Below, in pieces: positions 25,375-39,204 of a DNA stretch of 64,000 bases. The stretch is taken from the NCBI GenBank assembly GCA_040954595.2, contig CM082582.2, forward strand, positions 11,470,001 to 11,534,000, written 5' to 3'. Positions within the stretch are counted from its first letter, which is position 1; each line of letters starts with the position of its first letter. This DNA comes from Balanoglossus misakiensis. Taxonomy: Eukaryota > Hemichordata. The position numbers were made by a program, and so were the translations under genes. The notes under the pieces are model-generated. The model had not been told where the DNA came from. It saw only the letters and a program-made list of their open reading frames with translations, and did not search any database.

Positions 25375-26531
25375 CCAAAAAGTGCACATTTTGTGTACAT
25401 GGTGTACAGAAACACTCTCCAATTTTATCACACTTTTCTAGTGTGTAGCTACTTTCAAGGTGTCCCTTGATTCACAATTCTCCCAGACAATTTGTCTTTC
25501 GCGGTTTGTCACGAGTGCTGAGGGCTGTCACAGATGCCAAACCGCCCTCTTCAATTTAAAACTGCGGTACTGGTTAGCAAACCCTGTACTCAAAGTACTG
25601 CTTGTCAAATACTAGTAGTTTGCTATGGGACAGGTCATGCACAACGAACCAAATTTGCTCCGCTGTCATCGGCCGTTGATATGTAAACTAACTCAACATA
25701 TATCAGGCTAATACCTATCATTGTCACAATGGGTCCTGTCAAAACTTTGTGTTGATGTACACAGAACTCGAGAGGGCTGACCCGTCGTTCTAACACAAGT
25801 GTTAACTACACATAGAGCATTGTTGCTGCGCTAAAATATATGTACTTTCAATGCCCATTCTCTCTGAGAATGTAATAAAGTCGAACTTCCGATATGTGAA
25901 GAATTTCTTTGCCGTAAAGTGTGCACTGTGTGCGTCAAACAGATCTAAACATTCGCCTGGCTCTGTACATGTACCCAATTTGTCCTCGAATATTGGACAT
26001 CATGAAGAGCAAGGTCAACCCGCCCCCGCAAAAACGAATAAAAGTAGTTGCCATAGTAACGGCGTCGGTTTCTCCCCCACCCTTTCCCATGCATCCACAA
26101 GAGCGCGTATTGTGATCTTTGAAAATAATGGCGATAAAGCTCAACAAACAATGCAACTCTGCACAAAACTTTTTTTATTTGGCGAGGTATATACGTCATG
26201 TGAATGGCATTGAAAAGTGTATGTTCGTATGGCATGCACTGTTGACCTTACGGGGAGGATTGTAAAGGGCACATGAATAAGAAGGTCAACCCCGATGAAA
26301 TATTGCGAAACCGGCGTTCAGCAATTATTGTTTCATTCCACGTAGACACATCATGATACATACCTAATACTGTCTCGCCAAAAAAGACGTATTTGACGTT
26401 TTTTATCCGTCATTTAAAACAAAGAAACCCCTTTGCGAGATCAATGTGCGCTTCGACGACAAAGAGAACGATCCTTACACTAACATGTCCTGTGTACGGT
26501 TAGTTGCCAAGGAGAAGCCAATACAAATCTT
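25375..26531. other. 3' UTR of gene F and spacer to gene G
   Basis: AATAAA at 25874 probably ends F. The rest up to the candidate G start at 26532 shows no gene. Confidence 0.45.
25874..25879 (+). terminator. Poly(A) signal of gene F
   Basis: AATAAA 500 bases past the stop; no earlier canonical signal was seen in the interval. Confidence 0.55.
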
Positions 26532-26607
26532 GCCGCCATATTGATACGTCACATTTTCTAATATTGTGCCGACACGCTGGAAAGGACCTACATGTGAATC
26601 AGTAGAG
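26532..26607 (+). promoter_or_regulatory. Candidate start region and non-coding first exon of gene G
   Basis: GCCGCCATATTGATACGTCAC at 26532 combines a YY1-like GCCGCCAT word with a CRE-like ACGTCA. About 75 bases on, AGAG|GTGAGC is a good donor, and an acceptor (TTTCAG, 27068) opens the ATG exon. The same arrangement precedes H, I, J and M. That this is the transcription start is inference. Confidence 0.5.
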
Positions 26608-27152
26608 GTGAGCTTATATCACAATTTCTCAAAACCACAGACGGAATTTAGGTTTTAAATGGGCTCCTTGGACCCCTTTCTGAATGCGCTGAAATCCAGA
26701 TTTGAATTTAAGGAGAGAGTGCAATGACCCATTTCTGATTTCAGCCGCGGCGCACAAATTGTATTGCCACATTTTTGTCTAGCAGTATTGGATGGCAAAT
26801 TTGAATATGCCATTGGTTTTTCTCTCAAGTATTGTCTCATGTCAGAAGCAGTTCACGATGTTTAGAGTGTGTATATATGATCACACGTACACGACACAGG
26901 TAGACTGATACACACACGGACGTGCGCACGCACAGACACATACACACACATATATACATACACACATGCGAGTAACAGACCGAAAAATTGTGTATGGTTT
27001 TTATTCAGCTACTGTCGGTATCCAAATCGACATGGAGAAATTTATTAAGCCTCATGTTCGAATTTCAGGCCGTCCTAAGCAACGAGCACACACGCACGTG
27101 GAGGTTGTGGAGTGGGGGAAAACCAGTTTGAGCAGAAGGAAACGACCTAACA

Positions 27153-30100
27153 ATGGAGATACTGTCGGTCGTGACGTTTCTAACCACACTGCTTTGTTTA
27201 GCTCGGTCTTTAAGTTCAGAATACGTTCAAGACACAGCACAACGCGTCCTCAATAGAGGTAAGACACCATACATCCATAGGAAGGTGAACGGGTGGTCTG
27301 TCACCTTTTATCCGTGCTGATTATTGAGAAACAAAGGATCGGCTGTGTGTAAGACGTGCTCTTATTTTTTAGTCAAATATACAAATCTATTTTCACATAT
27401 TAAATTCTCGAAATCCCCCCTGTGAGCATATGACAATACCGAAATACATGACATTCCTGATACTTGTTTTCATCTTTTCTAGAATCAAGGGCCGTGGGAG
27501 ACTGCGGTGGTACTTTTACCGACGCCGCGGGCGAGTTTTCGTCTCCTTCGTATCCGAGCTTTTACGGCAACTACCAGGGATGTGACTACCTTATTACCGT
27601 CCCTTCTGATTTGAACATAGTGGTAAGTTGGACCCCCTAGCCCTCTCGTATTTGCTCGCGTTTGTTTTCGATGTCCTGCTGGAAGACCGACCATGCACAT
27701 TCACATTAACTGCTAAGTATATTGCAGAGATTAGGGACTGACTACAAAATCGGTTTGATCTCCATCACACCATGTATCACCTCGATATGTAATAAAGCTT
27801 AACCCAATATGTAATACTAACCCCATATGTAATAATTCTTAAACCAGTACGTAGTAATACTATTGGGTTAGTATTACATATAAGCGTGATGAACACCGCC
27901 CTTTTGTTCTTTTCCCACACGCAGTTGTACTTCACGGATTTCAGTTTTCCGGACGACGGTACCGACTATATCGAAATCTACAGAGGCGACCAGAAACTGG
28001 GACAGAACCTAATAGGTTCATATTATGGAAGCAACACACCGGCCGTCCTTGACACATCGGTATCCACTGTACTCGTCACATTTTATGCCGACTACGCTGT
28101 AAACGATAAAGGGTTCCTCGCCAAATATTTCACCACGACACGCGACCACTCGATTGGTACCGACACCTGTGGTGGCATATACAACTATGACTCGGCCTCG
28201 TTCACGTCACCGCTATTCCCTGACGATTATGGCACCAGATTAAACTGCTATTACACCATTTCAGTCAGCACAGGAACGAAGATACAGGTATGATATAATA
28301 CGATACAGTACAGAACCAGTACAGTACAGTACAGTACAGTACAGTACAGTACAGTACAGTACAGTACAGTACAGTACAGTAAAACCATTTGGATGTCAAA
28401 TTTCATTCATTCATTCATTCATTCATTCATTCATTCATTCATTCATTCATTCATTCATTCATTCATTCATTCATTCATTCATTCATTCATCAAAGAGCTG
28501 TTGATACGCATGACTGTTTTTATGTCTAGAGAATCGCATTAATACGAAAATGTTCCTTTCATCCTTACCTTCTGATTCCAGCTCGAGTTTCTCTGGTTTC
28601 AAATGGAGGACGGCTACGATGAAGTAAAAGTGTACGACGGCACCTCGTCGGGCGCTACACTGTTAGCTGACTTCACCGGATATTTGATTCCTGCTCCCGT
28701 AGTGTCTTCCGGTTCAAACCTTTACGTGCATTTTAATTCAGATGCTTCCAATGTATACAGAGGTTTCTACGCTATCTACCGACCCGCATCAACGGTAACA
28801 TATTCAGGTAAATAGACTCGCTGGTGTTTTTACATGTTTTGAGCAAGAAAAAATGCACCTTCAAAAGCAGGGCAGCGACTTTTATGATTCTTTTGATTAC
28901 CATATACCTGAGCTTTCAAAGATATATGATTCGGGGGGGGGGGTGGGGTGGTATAGGACTTTGATAATTGACAGAAAACTGCAATCCCCGATCCCCCAAA
29001 TTCTTAATAACCCTCAAATCGAGAGTCCACTATACCCACTCCAAAATTGTTTCTCTGTTTTGTTCTTGCTGCACAGTTTGTGAGGATACACTGATTGAAG
29101 GGGTCGGCGGTACGATCCAGTCACACGAGTCGTATCCCAACAGCTATGACCGTGACCTCGAGTGCATGCTGATGATACAAATCAGAGGCGTTTTATACGA
29201 CAAACTCTACTTGAAGTTCGATGACATTGACCTCTTTACGACAGGTGCTGGTGGTAAGTTAGATACCCATCCACATTTGTCAATTTTGCTCCCTTACATT
29301 TTCTTGTCTCGACCAGAGAGATTTATAGGCAGAGCCATGAAAGGCACGGTATAATCACGGTTGAGCCATTCTTGGGACATTTGCATAATGGTATGTCCAA
29401 GTAAAATCTGTAGATAACATCGAATCATTAACCCTTGTAAATTTCTTGCTCAGATTGCAGTGGCTCTGACTCCATCACGTTGTCTGATTCAACCGGAAGT
29501 CTGTCGGAGACTCTGTGCCAGGCGGAAGATGCACTCACCATCGATATCCCCGATGGCGTGGTCAGCCTGAACTTGACTTTCGAGAGCGTCGGTGTCCAGT
29601 CGGGTGACTATACCGGCTTCAAGGCAACGTTTGCACTCTACTACCAAAATATGTGTAAGTTATTTCCTTCTGGGTGACTGTATTATTGCCCGCCGGAAGC
29701 TAACTGTAGGAACAAAGTTGGAACTTACTTGAATGAGTTAGTGAATGATGCGCGCGGAGGGTGGGGTGGGGGTGTCATCCAATGTCGTGCATCATCGTAC
29801 GACGACGTTGTAAATGTATTTTCTTCAACGCTTTACCACTTTCTGATTGAAACCCTGTAATACTGTTTTATTCTTCCCGTAGTTGGATGCTATGGCGATG
29901 ACTTCGCTTGCAACAATCAACGGTGCATGTCCAAGGGTTTGAAATGCGACGGCGTCGACCACTGCGGTGACAATTCTGACGAACAGGACTGTCCCACCCT
30001 GTCAGGGTGTAAGTATAGTATACGCTAGGCCTGTTGGTCTGAATAGGTGCAGATTTAACAAAAAATGTAATCTTTTTGTGCCATTTGCGCCATGTGCTGT

Positions 30101-30781
30101 TTTTCCTGTGTCCTCCCATAGAAACTGCTGAAGCCACGCAAGATCTCGCTGGTTCTCGTGGAGTTCGGAAAATGGTCTACTGGTTACGGTTACCAATACT
30201 CAGGGCGTCATTTTTCACGTCATTTTTTTGCCTGTGATATTAACTCTTATGTGACTGTATACCGTTTCAGTGGCCCTTGACCTGACTACGATAATCGGCA
30301 TCGCTGTGGGGAGTCTGGTATTTCTGATCCTCGTGGTTATTTGCTGCGCGTGTTGTTGCTGCAAGAAGTCGACGCCGACGACGCCATATCCGGATACGGT
30401 TATTGTTATGAAGCCCCCCGAACCGACGGGCCCTGTCGGAATGAGGACAGTGACGACCACAAGAGTTGGGTAAGGAACTTTCCCTTGTCGCCTTCGAAAC
30501 GTGTTCTCAAAGTAGTGTGGAGATACATTTCGATACCTCTTGTGAAAAACACGGGACAAAACAGTATAGTCTATAAGCCACCTCCTGATTGGCAGAATGT
30601 GTATTTTGTTATCATTCTCAGGCCAATGGACCCAACCAACGAGTTCGTTAGTTACGAGAACACCGTGAATACAGATGTGCTGTCACAACCTGTGGACGGT
30701 GAAGGATTTGGCGGGTACTACGACCCTGCCTTCCCTGCTCCTGACCCGGATGCCAACGCCCCACCTCCAAAACATTACTGA
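27153..30781 (+). CDS. Gene G: three-CUB, LDLa type I membrane protein with YENT tail
   Basis: Exons 27153-27258, 27483-27622, 27925-28287, 28582-28807, 29077-29253, 29454-29654, 29883-30008, 30271-30469, 30622-30781 encode 565 residues. The start chosen gives [20 protein letters not shown], a good signal peptide; another frame over the same bases reads longer but is basic and featureless. The propeptide ends RESR before AVGDCGG. CUB1 and CUB2 lack third-position cysteines ([24 protein letters not shown]). CUB3 has [16 protein letters not shown] and four cysteines. LDLa is [16 protein letters not shown]. The TM ends in [11 protein letters not shown], a juxtamembrane cysteine cluster. The tail exon has [12 protein letters not shown] and [15 protein letters not shown] fits the pYxN consensus of the Grb2 SH2 domain if phosphorylated (inference). 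Intron 3 carries two microsatellites. Confidence 0.9.
28305..28381. repeat. (ACAGT)n pentanucleotide microsatellite
   Basis: An almost perfect run of about 14 units in intron 3 of gene G, 18 bases after the donor. Confidence 0.97.
28402..28491. repeat. (TTCA)n tetranucleotide microsatellite
   Basis: About 22 uninterrupted units, 20 bases after the ACAGT array and about 90 bases before the next acceptor of gene G. Confidence 0.97.
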
Positions 30782-32412
30782 TAAAATATATATATATATG
30801 TATTTGTGTAACAGTGCATAGAAAACAATATCTTATGTTACGGCAGTATGTGTATGTTAATTTAAAGTATGGCGATTTCATGTGTGAAATCGGAAGCGGA
30901 AAGAAATGAATTGTCAATCCGAAGCTTTAGCAAGACCAGTTCATTTCTATCATGCACGACTCAAACTATCGACCCCGGTAATCCCTTTTTAAAATTAAAA
31001 AGCGCCCACTTTTAAACTTGTAAATATTCAATGTATACTTCGACACGGGCAGGCATTTCGCTCGAACTGGCCAGTTGCCTTATGAATCTATGTTCGAGTA
31101 GTATTCGTATGTAAACAGGGCCAATATTCTGCGGGTGAAATTACTTTTTAAAACCGAGCATAAATTACTTCAATCACTCGAAAGAATCTACATTTTTCTG
31201 TCGCATTATGGCGTTTGGAAAATTGCATTTTATACACTCACACACTGTATTCATAGTAAGCGCGCAATGTGAATTTTAATATTTTCAGAACTACAACAGT
31301 GGTTAATATCACAGATGGTGGTTTTATACTGTCGTGTCTGTGTGCTCCTTATGGGAGTGGTCCGTCCGAATAGAGCTCGATACTTTTATTTTTTTTCGAA
31401 TGAACATTGTATTATAAGAAGGAAGAACAATGCACACACTTTTTTTACAGTACATGTATACATCTTTTTCTTATGCAATCAAATGTTTGTATGTATCGAG
31501 GCAAACGATTAAATGAGTTTTAATATATGCATTTTCAACTATTTTCGTGCACACTGTACATTGGGTATTATGGTAGAGTTGTGTCTACATTTTATACGTG
31601 AGATTCGACCTCTGTTTGAGGTCTACCCTTCAACATTTAATTTTATGATAACGGGCTTTAGGGTCTAATTAGTGAAGCAGACAACGCTTGAGTTAAGAAC
31701 CGTCTGTCTACGTTTGTCTGTCTTTCCTCTGAGAACAGACCTAAGTAATTATAATGTGCGTACATGCAATCGTGTATGTATGTCAGATAAACTCGTCCCC
31801 ACTGCTGACAGATTCTCATATACGTTTTTCGTCAATGAGATGCAGTGCAGATTGATGGATGCGTCATGTTATATCTTGAGTCAAAGTTGAGTAGACAGGC
31901 GTGACACAGAAAGTAGGACATCGGATCAATCTATAGAACGAGGTTGAAGTGACATTCAATGCATTCATTTTGTGAACACACCCATACAACAACAGTGAAA
32001 AAATGTCACCTGTCAACAATGCAAACATTAAACCTTCTTGTGGAGAAATAATACGAATTGAAATAGCGTGGCTGGGTTTATGCGCTATGTGTAAATACGT
32101 CAGGCTGAATAGGATCTAGTGTACTGTGGAGAAGAAAGGTGTTTTTGAGTACAGCGTGTATTATACTGACCACCTGCAGGGTCGGACGTGATTGAAGGAA
32201 TCCAATATTTCTGAACCAGAATTACTTATTTTTGGCAGTTTTGTCAGTAGTTTATCTATTCATTACTGTCTATCATCAGTATAGTATACATCCTTGAAAA
32301 AACAAATCGTACATACAAATAATCGGCGACTCAACGCGATATTGATATACCGTGCAAGGCTTATATATACATCGTACTACCTGTAGTTACTGAGGATATG
32401 CTAATTACGGCG
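30782..32412. other. 3' UTR of gene G and spacer to gene H
   Basis: AT-rich sequence without a canonical AATAAA close to the stop; ATTAAA occurs near 31507. No gene was seen. Confidence 0.45.
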
Positions 32413-32479
32413 GCCGCCATGATGTGACGACAGATTTCAATGCTCCATTTGTTATGGTATACTGTGGAAACAGAAGAGG
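32413..32479 (+). promoter_or_regulatory. Candidate start region and non-coding first exon of gene H
   Basis: GCCGCCATGATGTGACGAC is nearly identical to words upstream of I and J. It is followed after about 60 bases by AGG|GTAAGT, a strong donor. The matching acceptor TTTCAG lies at 33249-33254, 60 bases before the ATG. The implied 5' UTR intron is 775 bases. Confidence 0.55.
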
Positions 32480-33314
32480 GTAAGTTTCTTTGTAATATTT
32501 GCCGTGGATACCGTTCTGTTTAGCTAAACACGCTAGGGGCGGGGGGGGGGGGTGAGAGCTCCACACAAACCCCGCATTCCATGTAATTTGGACAATGTCA
32601 TAATTTTGTAAATGATTCCGAGTCTATGGGTTTTCGTTCGTGCATGAACTTTTCAGCGACCTTTTGGGCGGTGCTTCTAAGACGTACAAGTAGATCCGAG
32701 AGGTGAGAGGTGGTCAAGGTCTGTGCCGTGTGAAATTGACGAGACTGTACGTCATATACATTTGATAAAACTCGCCAAGTAACGCCGCGGCGTCACCGGT
32801 TGCTGTGTTCCCCCTAAGCATTGCCGGCATGCAGATTCTCTCTGTTTTCGAGTTATTGTTGGAAGTGTCAGCCCTCAGAGTTGATTCATGGCACGTAGAC
32901 AAGTGGTGACACAGCCGCGCCATTGTGCGTTGTAATAGACGTACCCCAAATTAGTAGAAAACCCGTGATGAGTTATATTTTGCATATTATGAATGCAATT
33001 GTGAACACAGCATCTGTGTAAGAGGAAACCGTTTTCTGATTGGCCAACTCAAATGCGTCCAGTGCAGTTGGCAACTTGACGAGTAGACTGTCTTTCCTGA
33101 TTGGCATGCCATGCCGTAACATGTAAGAACAGTAACTGGTTTTGACGAGATAGTAACATCTGGCATAGGCGATTGCCTATATCGTAAGTTGTTTTGGACC
33201 CTTATGTGAAGCGGCCACGCAAACTAACGGGATCTTGTACATGTATTCTTTCAGGCAGCATAAACACTAGCTATATATATCATTGTATTGCACCAGAACG
33301 TGGTTCACCGAGAA

Positions 33315-36300
33315 ATGAAAGGAGTATCGGTGTTGGCGATATTACTCTACCTGTCATGGCCATCAATCGCAGAGTACGATTCCTTCGAGGTTGCCGCAGA
33401 CCGCCATCATCGTGGACATGATAGAGGTGAAGTATTTAAACACGCATCAACGTTAATTAGATCTTCACACTTTTGTTAAAGTTCAAGCGGCATGTTAACC
33501 TAACTTCATGTTGGTTTCAGCTCAGGTATGACAACCACCGGTTTAATTATGCAAGGACTGAGTGAAGGAGGGGGGGGGGTAGATTTTCCCCGGCACCGTG
33601 TAATTGTATGTGAATTGAGATTCCCTACACCACTTTCACTTCATCACAGTTCAGCGACACCAAGCTTAAGAATAAACAGCCATCGTCTTCTTGTTTCCAT
33701 AGAGACGCGAGCATTGGGAGACTGTGGCGGGACCTTCACAGACACATCGGGAGAGATCGCGTCTCCCTCCTACCCGAGTAGCTATGCCAACAGTCAAGAT
33801 TGCGACTATGTGATAATGGTGTCGTCTAACTTAAATGTTGTGGTAAGATTTTCTTTCAATTTGGCTCGCTAATATGCTGGCAGGATTTCTTCCAGTCTCA
33901 GGTGGTACATACAGTCTGCCTAGCAAATTGAATGTGTTTTGCGAGTATTTCAGGAATTAGATGGTACATCATACAGCACTCCATGGTATACTCTGTCGGC
34001 GCAGGCACACGACGCCATTTTACGTGTAAACCGCACACCTTTTTACATGTGCATAGTGTGACCTCAGGCCTTTTTGAAGTCGACTCTATCGTCTTTTTGT
34101 TTCACTGTAGTCTGGTTCAAACACATGAACACGCAGACCATTATTCAATATGGCGTCAACATTATACTTTATATACGGCAACGGACTCTTAGATAACAAT
34201 TTTAGAATCATTTATGTACAACATTTACAGGATCTGTTAAAACTAATTATCGGTTTCTTTTGACATTTGCCGCTTTTTCCTGTATTGTGATTTGAAGCAC
34301 ATTTTTTTGCCTGTCATGGCTATCGTTTAACTGCCGCGATCTTTGCCATTCTTTCAACCAGTTGCAATTTGACATGTTCAACACAGAGGCGGACGACATC
34401 GACTATGTCGACATTTTCGACGGCGCGCAGCCGCAGGACGCGGACCGCATCGGCAAGTACTCCGGGACGGAGCTTCCGGGTATCATCCACTCCTCCGGAC
34501 CGAATCTCTTGGTCCGCTTCCATTCGGACGCCACCACTAACAACCCAGGATTCTACGCCAGGTACAGCACCACTCAAGGAGACTACACGTACGGCGACTG
34601 TGGTGGTACCTACACCACAGACACAGGGTCGTTTACATCGCCGGACTACCCTGCCGACTATACCTACGACCAGGATTGTTATTACAGCATATCTTTGTCG
34701 TCGGGAAGCAAAATACGGGTAATAATGTTTGTCTGTTGTACTCGTACTTGTCCGCACATTTCTTACCTACATATACTACCTTGATTTAACACGACACACT
34801 TCTTTTGGTTTCAAAGCTCGAGTTTCTTGCCTTCGCGACGGAGACCAATCACGACTACGTCCAGGTCTACGACGGAAGTTCAACCGGCGCGACAATGATC
34901 GCAAAATACTCCGGGTCTTCCGTACCGTCCATCACCACGTCCACAGGATCCAGCCTCTATATTCATTTTCACTCGGACGCAAACGGTGAAAGGGATGGCT
35001 TCTATGCGGTGTATAGTCTTGCCAACGCCCAAACGTATTCCGGTGAGTTTTACCCTCCCTCCCCACTACCGCGCCCCGAGATTTATTTAAAGCTCCACGT
35101 CGTTCATTGCGCGTGTGACAATGTACTAGTAATACAGCATTAGAGGAACTGAATATTGTTTTCGCTTGAATCAGGACAGCAGAGTCTATCATCAAAACCT
35201 GCTTTCGTGTTTTTCTCTGCAGTTTGTGGCGATGACGTCGTGAGCGCCTTTGGCGGTATCGTCCAATCACACGAGTCCTACCCTAGTTATTACTCCCTCG
35301 GCGTGCAGTGCTCGCTTTTCATTCCCATCCAGGAACCCTACAACCGAATATATTTGAAGTTCACCGACATCGATCTGTTTACAGGCTTCGCCGACGGTGA
35401 GTTGAGTTTGTGCGACTACAGGTTGAAATTGTAGAGACTTATAATAAACTTGCATAAACTATGAATATGAACAAAGCAAACTTAATGGCAGAGTAATTCT
35501 CTCTAAATAATATGTCAGGTTTTCATTTAATGTATTTTATATACTTCATGCCGTTGAGAAGTTTTAAATTTTTTATCGGTGCATATTTTTTTCAGACTGC
35601 AGTGATTCGGACTACATCACTGTAACAGACACAACTGGAGCCGTTTCCGAAACTCTTTGCGAGAGTGATGACGCTCGTACTATTGTGACCCCGGATGGCA
35701 TTTCCGGTTTAAATGTGACCTTTATCAGTTCCGGTGTCCATACGTCAACCTACAAAGGATTCACTGCGATTTTCGCGCTGTATTACATAACGAGCGGTAA
35801 GTTGACGACAGTAAACGACTTCTTCAATTTTATTTATTTGTCAAATCCTCAAAATGTTTATATGTCAATAAAGACTCATGCCTTTCACCTGCTATTTTAC
35901 AGGTGATTGTGGCACATTCGATTACGCATGTGCAAATAGAGAATGCATTTCCAGTGTCTTGCGTTGTGATGGTTCCGAACACTGCCAAGATGGCTCCGAT
36001 GAAACCAGCTGTTCTGACACCAGTGCGGGTACGTATACATGCTCACCACAAATGCGGACTTCCAGACCGACAAATTATGCGCCTTGCAACAACGTCTTAA
36101 GCTTGTGTTACTTGCTTGCATTCAGCCTGCAGAGAGTTCTCAATCATGACGTTCTGTCGCACCATCCCGTAACATACAGTAGTACCAACAGGCGTCAATC
36201 ATTGTGATAACGTTACCATGTGATAAATAAATAGATAAATAAAAACAGTGGATTCGTCACACAAGTCTACGACAGACGATTGTAGGGGCTGTAGAGATCT

Positions 36301-36860
36301 CCTTCACAGGTTCCCAGCGCTATTAAATTTGTTTTTGGTGCTCTCTTCCACAGCCTCTCTCGACACAGCTGTTATAGCCGGATTGGCCATCGGTGGCGTG
36401 GCGCTTTTCGTGATCATAATCATCGTCTGTGTATGCTACTGTAAGAAATCGCCGTCCACAGCGCCCCATCCACCTCGCAGACCTGTCGCGGCTGATACCA
36501 GTATGAGGACACCGACAATGGCTGCAACTTTGCCAGGGTTAGCTAATATTATTTGCTCACTGACTGACTGACTGTTGACTCACTGACTCACTCACTCACT
36601 CATTGCAGACGGATAGTGACAATTGACAGCTAGCTGACACATCCAACACAAATTAGTCATCTCAAGAATTCTATAAATATTTTTTTTCGAAAATGAGATA
36701 ATAATTGAAGATCCATTGTTTTCTATACAGACCCCAGCCTCTGGATCCAACCCAGCAGTTCATCGGTTACGAGAACACGACGAACACAGCAGTGCACTCT
36801 CAACCGCAGCAAGGTTATGGAGCTTACTACGAGCCGGAATATCCCGGAGCTGTCGACTAA
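33315..36860 (+). CDS. Gene H: three-CUB, LDLa type I membrane protein with YENT tail
   Basis: Exons 33315-33426, 33703-33842, 34362-34718, 34817-35042, 35223-35396, 35596-35796, 35903-36028, 36354-36537, 36731-36860 encode 549 residues. The signal peptide is MKGVSVLAILLYLSWPSIAE; the propeptide is His/Asp/Arg-rich and ends RETR before ALGDCGG. CUB1 (EADDIDYVDIFDG) and CUB2 (ETNHDYVQVYDG) lack the vicinal cysteines; CUB2 ends QTYSG. CUB3 is VCGDDVVSAFGGIVQSH with four cysteines. LDLa is CDGSEHCQDGSDETSC. The TM AGLAIGGVALFVIIIIVCV has small-residue spacing and leads to CYCKK. The tail exon holds FIGYENTTNTAV and GYGAYYEPEYPGAVD. Donor GG|GTTAGC before the tail is non-consensus but the phase (2) matches G and J. 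H looks like the parent form of I and J. Confidence 0.9.
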
Positions 36861-38291
36861 AGATCCTTGAACATAGCAGTTATGCGAGTTTTAAGAGTTC
36901 CGGCGAATGTAGGACAATCATGTACAGCATTTTGTTTATATCAGTATAAATGGTTATTTAATATTATAATAGGCTTAAAGCATTTCGCTTTTTATGAAAA
37001 TTCATGTGATGTCGCGCAGGTTTTTAATTATTTGGCAGTTTTCATCGATTTGAATTGTTTTGACATCCGTCCTTCACAGAGTACTGGTGATTTTTGATAC
37101 ATAGATTCATCAGTTTTACGCCGTCCGTGGGATTGACTAAAGTTTGAAATTAAATGTATATGAGCGAAAGGTGTTTCTCGGCCTCTATTGTGTAAGGGAT
37201 CGTCGTCTACGTCTGTTTTTGTGCCGTGTGTTTGTACGTCTCCAGGGCTACGAATTTCCGCACCCCTTCATTTCTTTCGGAACCATTCGCGTATTTAGCT
37301 TGCCATCATAGTAATTATTTTGATGACTTTATAATTTCCTAATTGCCCAGTTTGTTTTCATCGTCACTATATGACCTAAGCTGAAGTCTCCAGTAGGATT
37401 TGGAAAAATCCCCAGCTCGTTTGTAGGTCGAAGTGACATTCAACACACCACTAACCACAATGCAATAACGGTTTTGAACAATGCGTCATGTCTGTACCCG
37501 CCCTCTCGAAAGGTGAACGATCCTTCACAGAGCGACTCAAAATACCCCTCCATAGTCCACGTTGTGTGGACTGTGGCTTGTTGAGAGGGGCAAACGTGGG
37601 AACCGCACAGCAGATAAATTCTTGATTTAAGTCCATTTCGTCGGACGACTTTGAGAAGACGCCACACAATCGAGCGATTCAGTCAAGTATGGCACGACCC
37701 AAGAAGTAGGACACCGGGTCAATGCGGGACAAACTTCGAGTTTATCCTTCACCTTTGTTATAAGCGTCAAATGATATCCCTCTTTCAACATTGCACGTTT
37801 GCCGATCCCTACTCACATATTGTGTGAATAAACCACTTTCACCAAACCTAAAATCTTGAAAGCCAGCCTGTGTTTCCGTTGTTATGTGTTGATGTAATCC
37901 TTCTGTTCCAAGGTGAGTTAACGCACTTCTATCCAGAGCACCAAATGAATAGCATAGCCGACATACTATTGATATCAAACAAAACAGCCGACTCTTGTAA
38001 GGATCACAAAATACCACGAAGAAAAAAGGTCGTGTAAAGGTCATCACCTGTTTCTGCTCAATGCAAATAAGCTGGTCTGCTGTTTTTTGTGGCGCTCGCA
38101 AATTTGTTTTCTTAAATATCAGCCCGCCTCACCAATATACGGCTTTTTTGCACGATTTAAAATAATTATGCTGTAACTTAAAACTAAAAATCGGATTTAA
38201 CTCTCTTTAAAGGAGACGCACTCTGTTCTCTCGTGATTGTACTTCTTACGCTTTCTGCGCACGTGCTGTTTCCAAGGATACATCTGCATGC
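36861..38291. other. 3' UTR of gene H and spacer to gene I
   Basis: ATTAAA near 37148 may be the H poly(A) signal. Short blocks near 37430 and 37700 (GAAGTGACATTCAA, AAGTAGGACA) recur near 31910-31960, suggesting a small degraded repeat. Minus-strand open frames here have no recognisable domain. Confidence 0.4.
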
Positions 38292-38378
38292 GGCGGCCAT
38301 GTTGTGACGACGAGTCGCTGAATAGCGAACGGTTCATCGCCGTCACGTCACGCGGCTCACCGGCTGGGAGAGAAAACG
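38292..38378 (+). promoter_or_regulatory. Candidate start region and non-coding first exon of gene I
   Basis: GGCGGCCATGTTGTGACGAC is followed by AGTCGCTGAAT, also found in the J copy. The donor ACG|GTAGGT follows, and the acceptor TTTCTCAG at 39169-39176 opens the ATG exon. Shared sequence between H, I and J stops soon after the core, which argues for conserved function or very recent duplication of the promoter. Confidence 0.55.
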
Positions 38379-39204
38379 GTAGGTAATCTCGTTTGCTGAA
38401 ACATCATTCACACGAAGCGTGAAACTCGCGGTTTGGAAGTTGTGAACTCGAGTAAGTTTCAAGCTCAAGGGAACAACTTTTCCACTTGCCGTGTTCAGGG
38501 GAAGATGCGTTGTATGCAATTATGGTAGTGAATCTCGGTTTATTCAAAGGACGAGGTTGAGAATATGTAGTGTGTACCCTAGCCAAAATGGAGTCCGTTC
38601 GGGCTGACCGACCTGACAGAGTTTTTTGTGTGGGCATTTGCATCACAAAGCGTAACTTCGGCATATGGATCGATAATTTGAAATAATTCTTCAGGTATTC
38701 CTTTTTGTATGCTCTATCAGGTTATTCCACTGTGAACCATACCAAGTCAGTGCCAACTTATTGTCTCGTATGTACGCCTAGTATTTCGGCAACGCATTGG
38801 GTAAACAAGTAAGTAAAACTGAAAAGCGATATGTTCTGGTCGGCAGCTGACCGTTTCTCTGTTAAAATGTCTGCCTTCTTGATTTCAACGGCTTAGCTGA
38901 GCTAATTTAATATTCACATAGTGACCACTTCATTATTTGTATACTGACACCGTCACCAATTAGACTCCGTGACCTCATTTCATAAGTGTCTAACTTCGAA
39001 TAACTTTCTCTGTCAGCATTATCATTCGGGGAAAATCTGTATGGTATTCCCTGTTTCAGCAAAATTGTTTCAATCTCTGAAAAATCGACCCGAAGTCGAG
39101 ATAAAAACACCTGCAATTAATTAATGAAATTAATGTTAGCGTTTTTTCAAATTTATTAAACTGTTATTTTTCTCAGATAATATAGCTACCGATAGTTCAC
39201 TACA

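Noticed and set aside
26966-27256. A 96-residue basic open frame over exon 1 of gene G
   Set aside because: It is a shadow frame; the frame from 27153 gives a signal peptide and joins exon 2 in phase.
28305-28491. CRISPR-like or satellite array
   Set aside because: The units are 5 and 4 bases with no spacers: ordinary microsatellites in a eukaryotic intron.
36225-36245. AATAAATAGATAAATAAA as a poly(A) signal of gene H
   Set aside because: It lies in an intron upstream of the TM and tail exons, which are in phase; use would give a truncated protein, so it is at most an alternative end.
37742-38101. Minus-strand open frame of 119 codons between H and I
   Set aside because: No domain, no splice partner and no similarity to the family; base composition is like the spacer.
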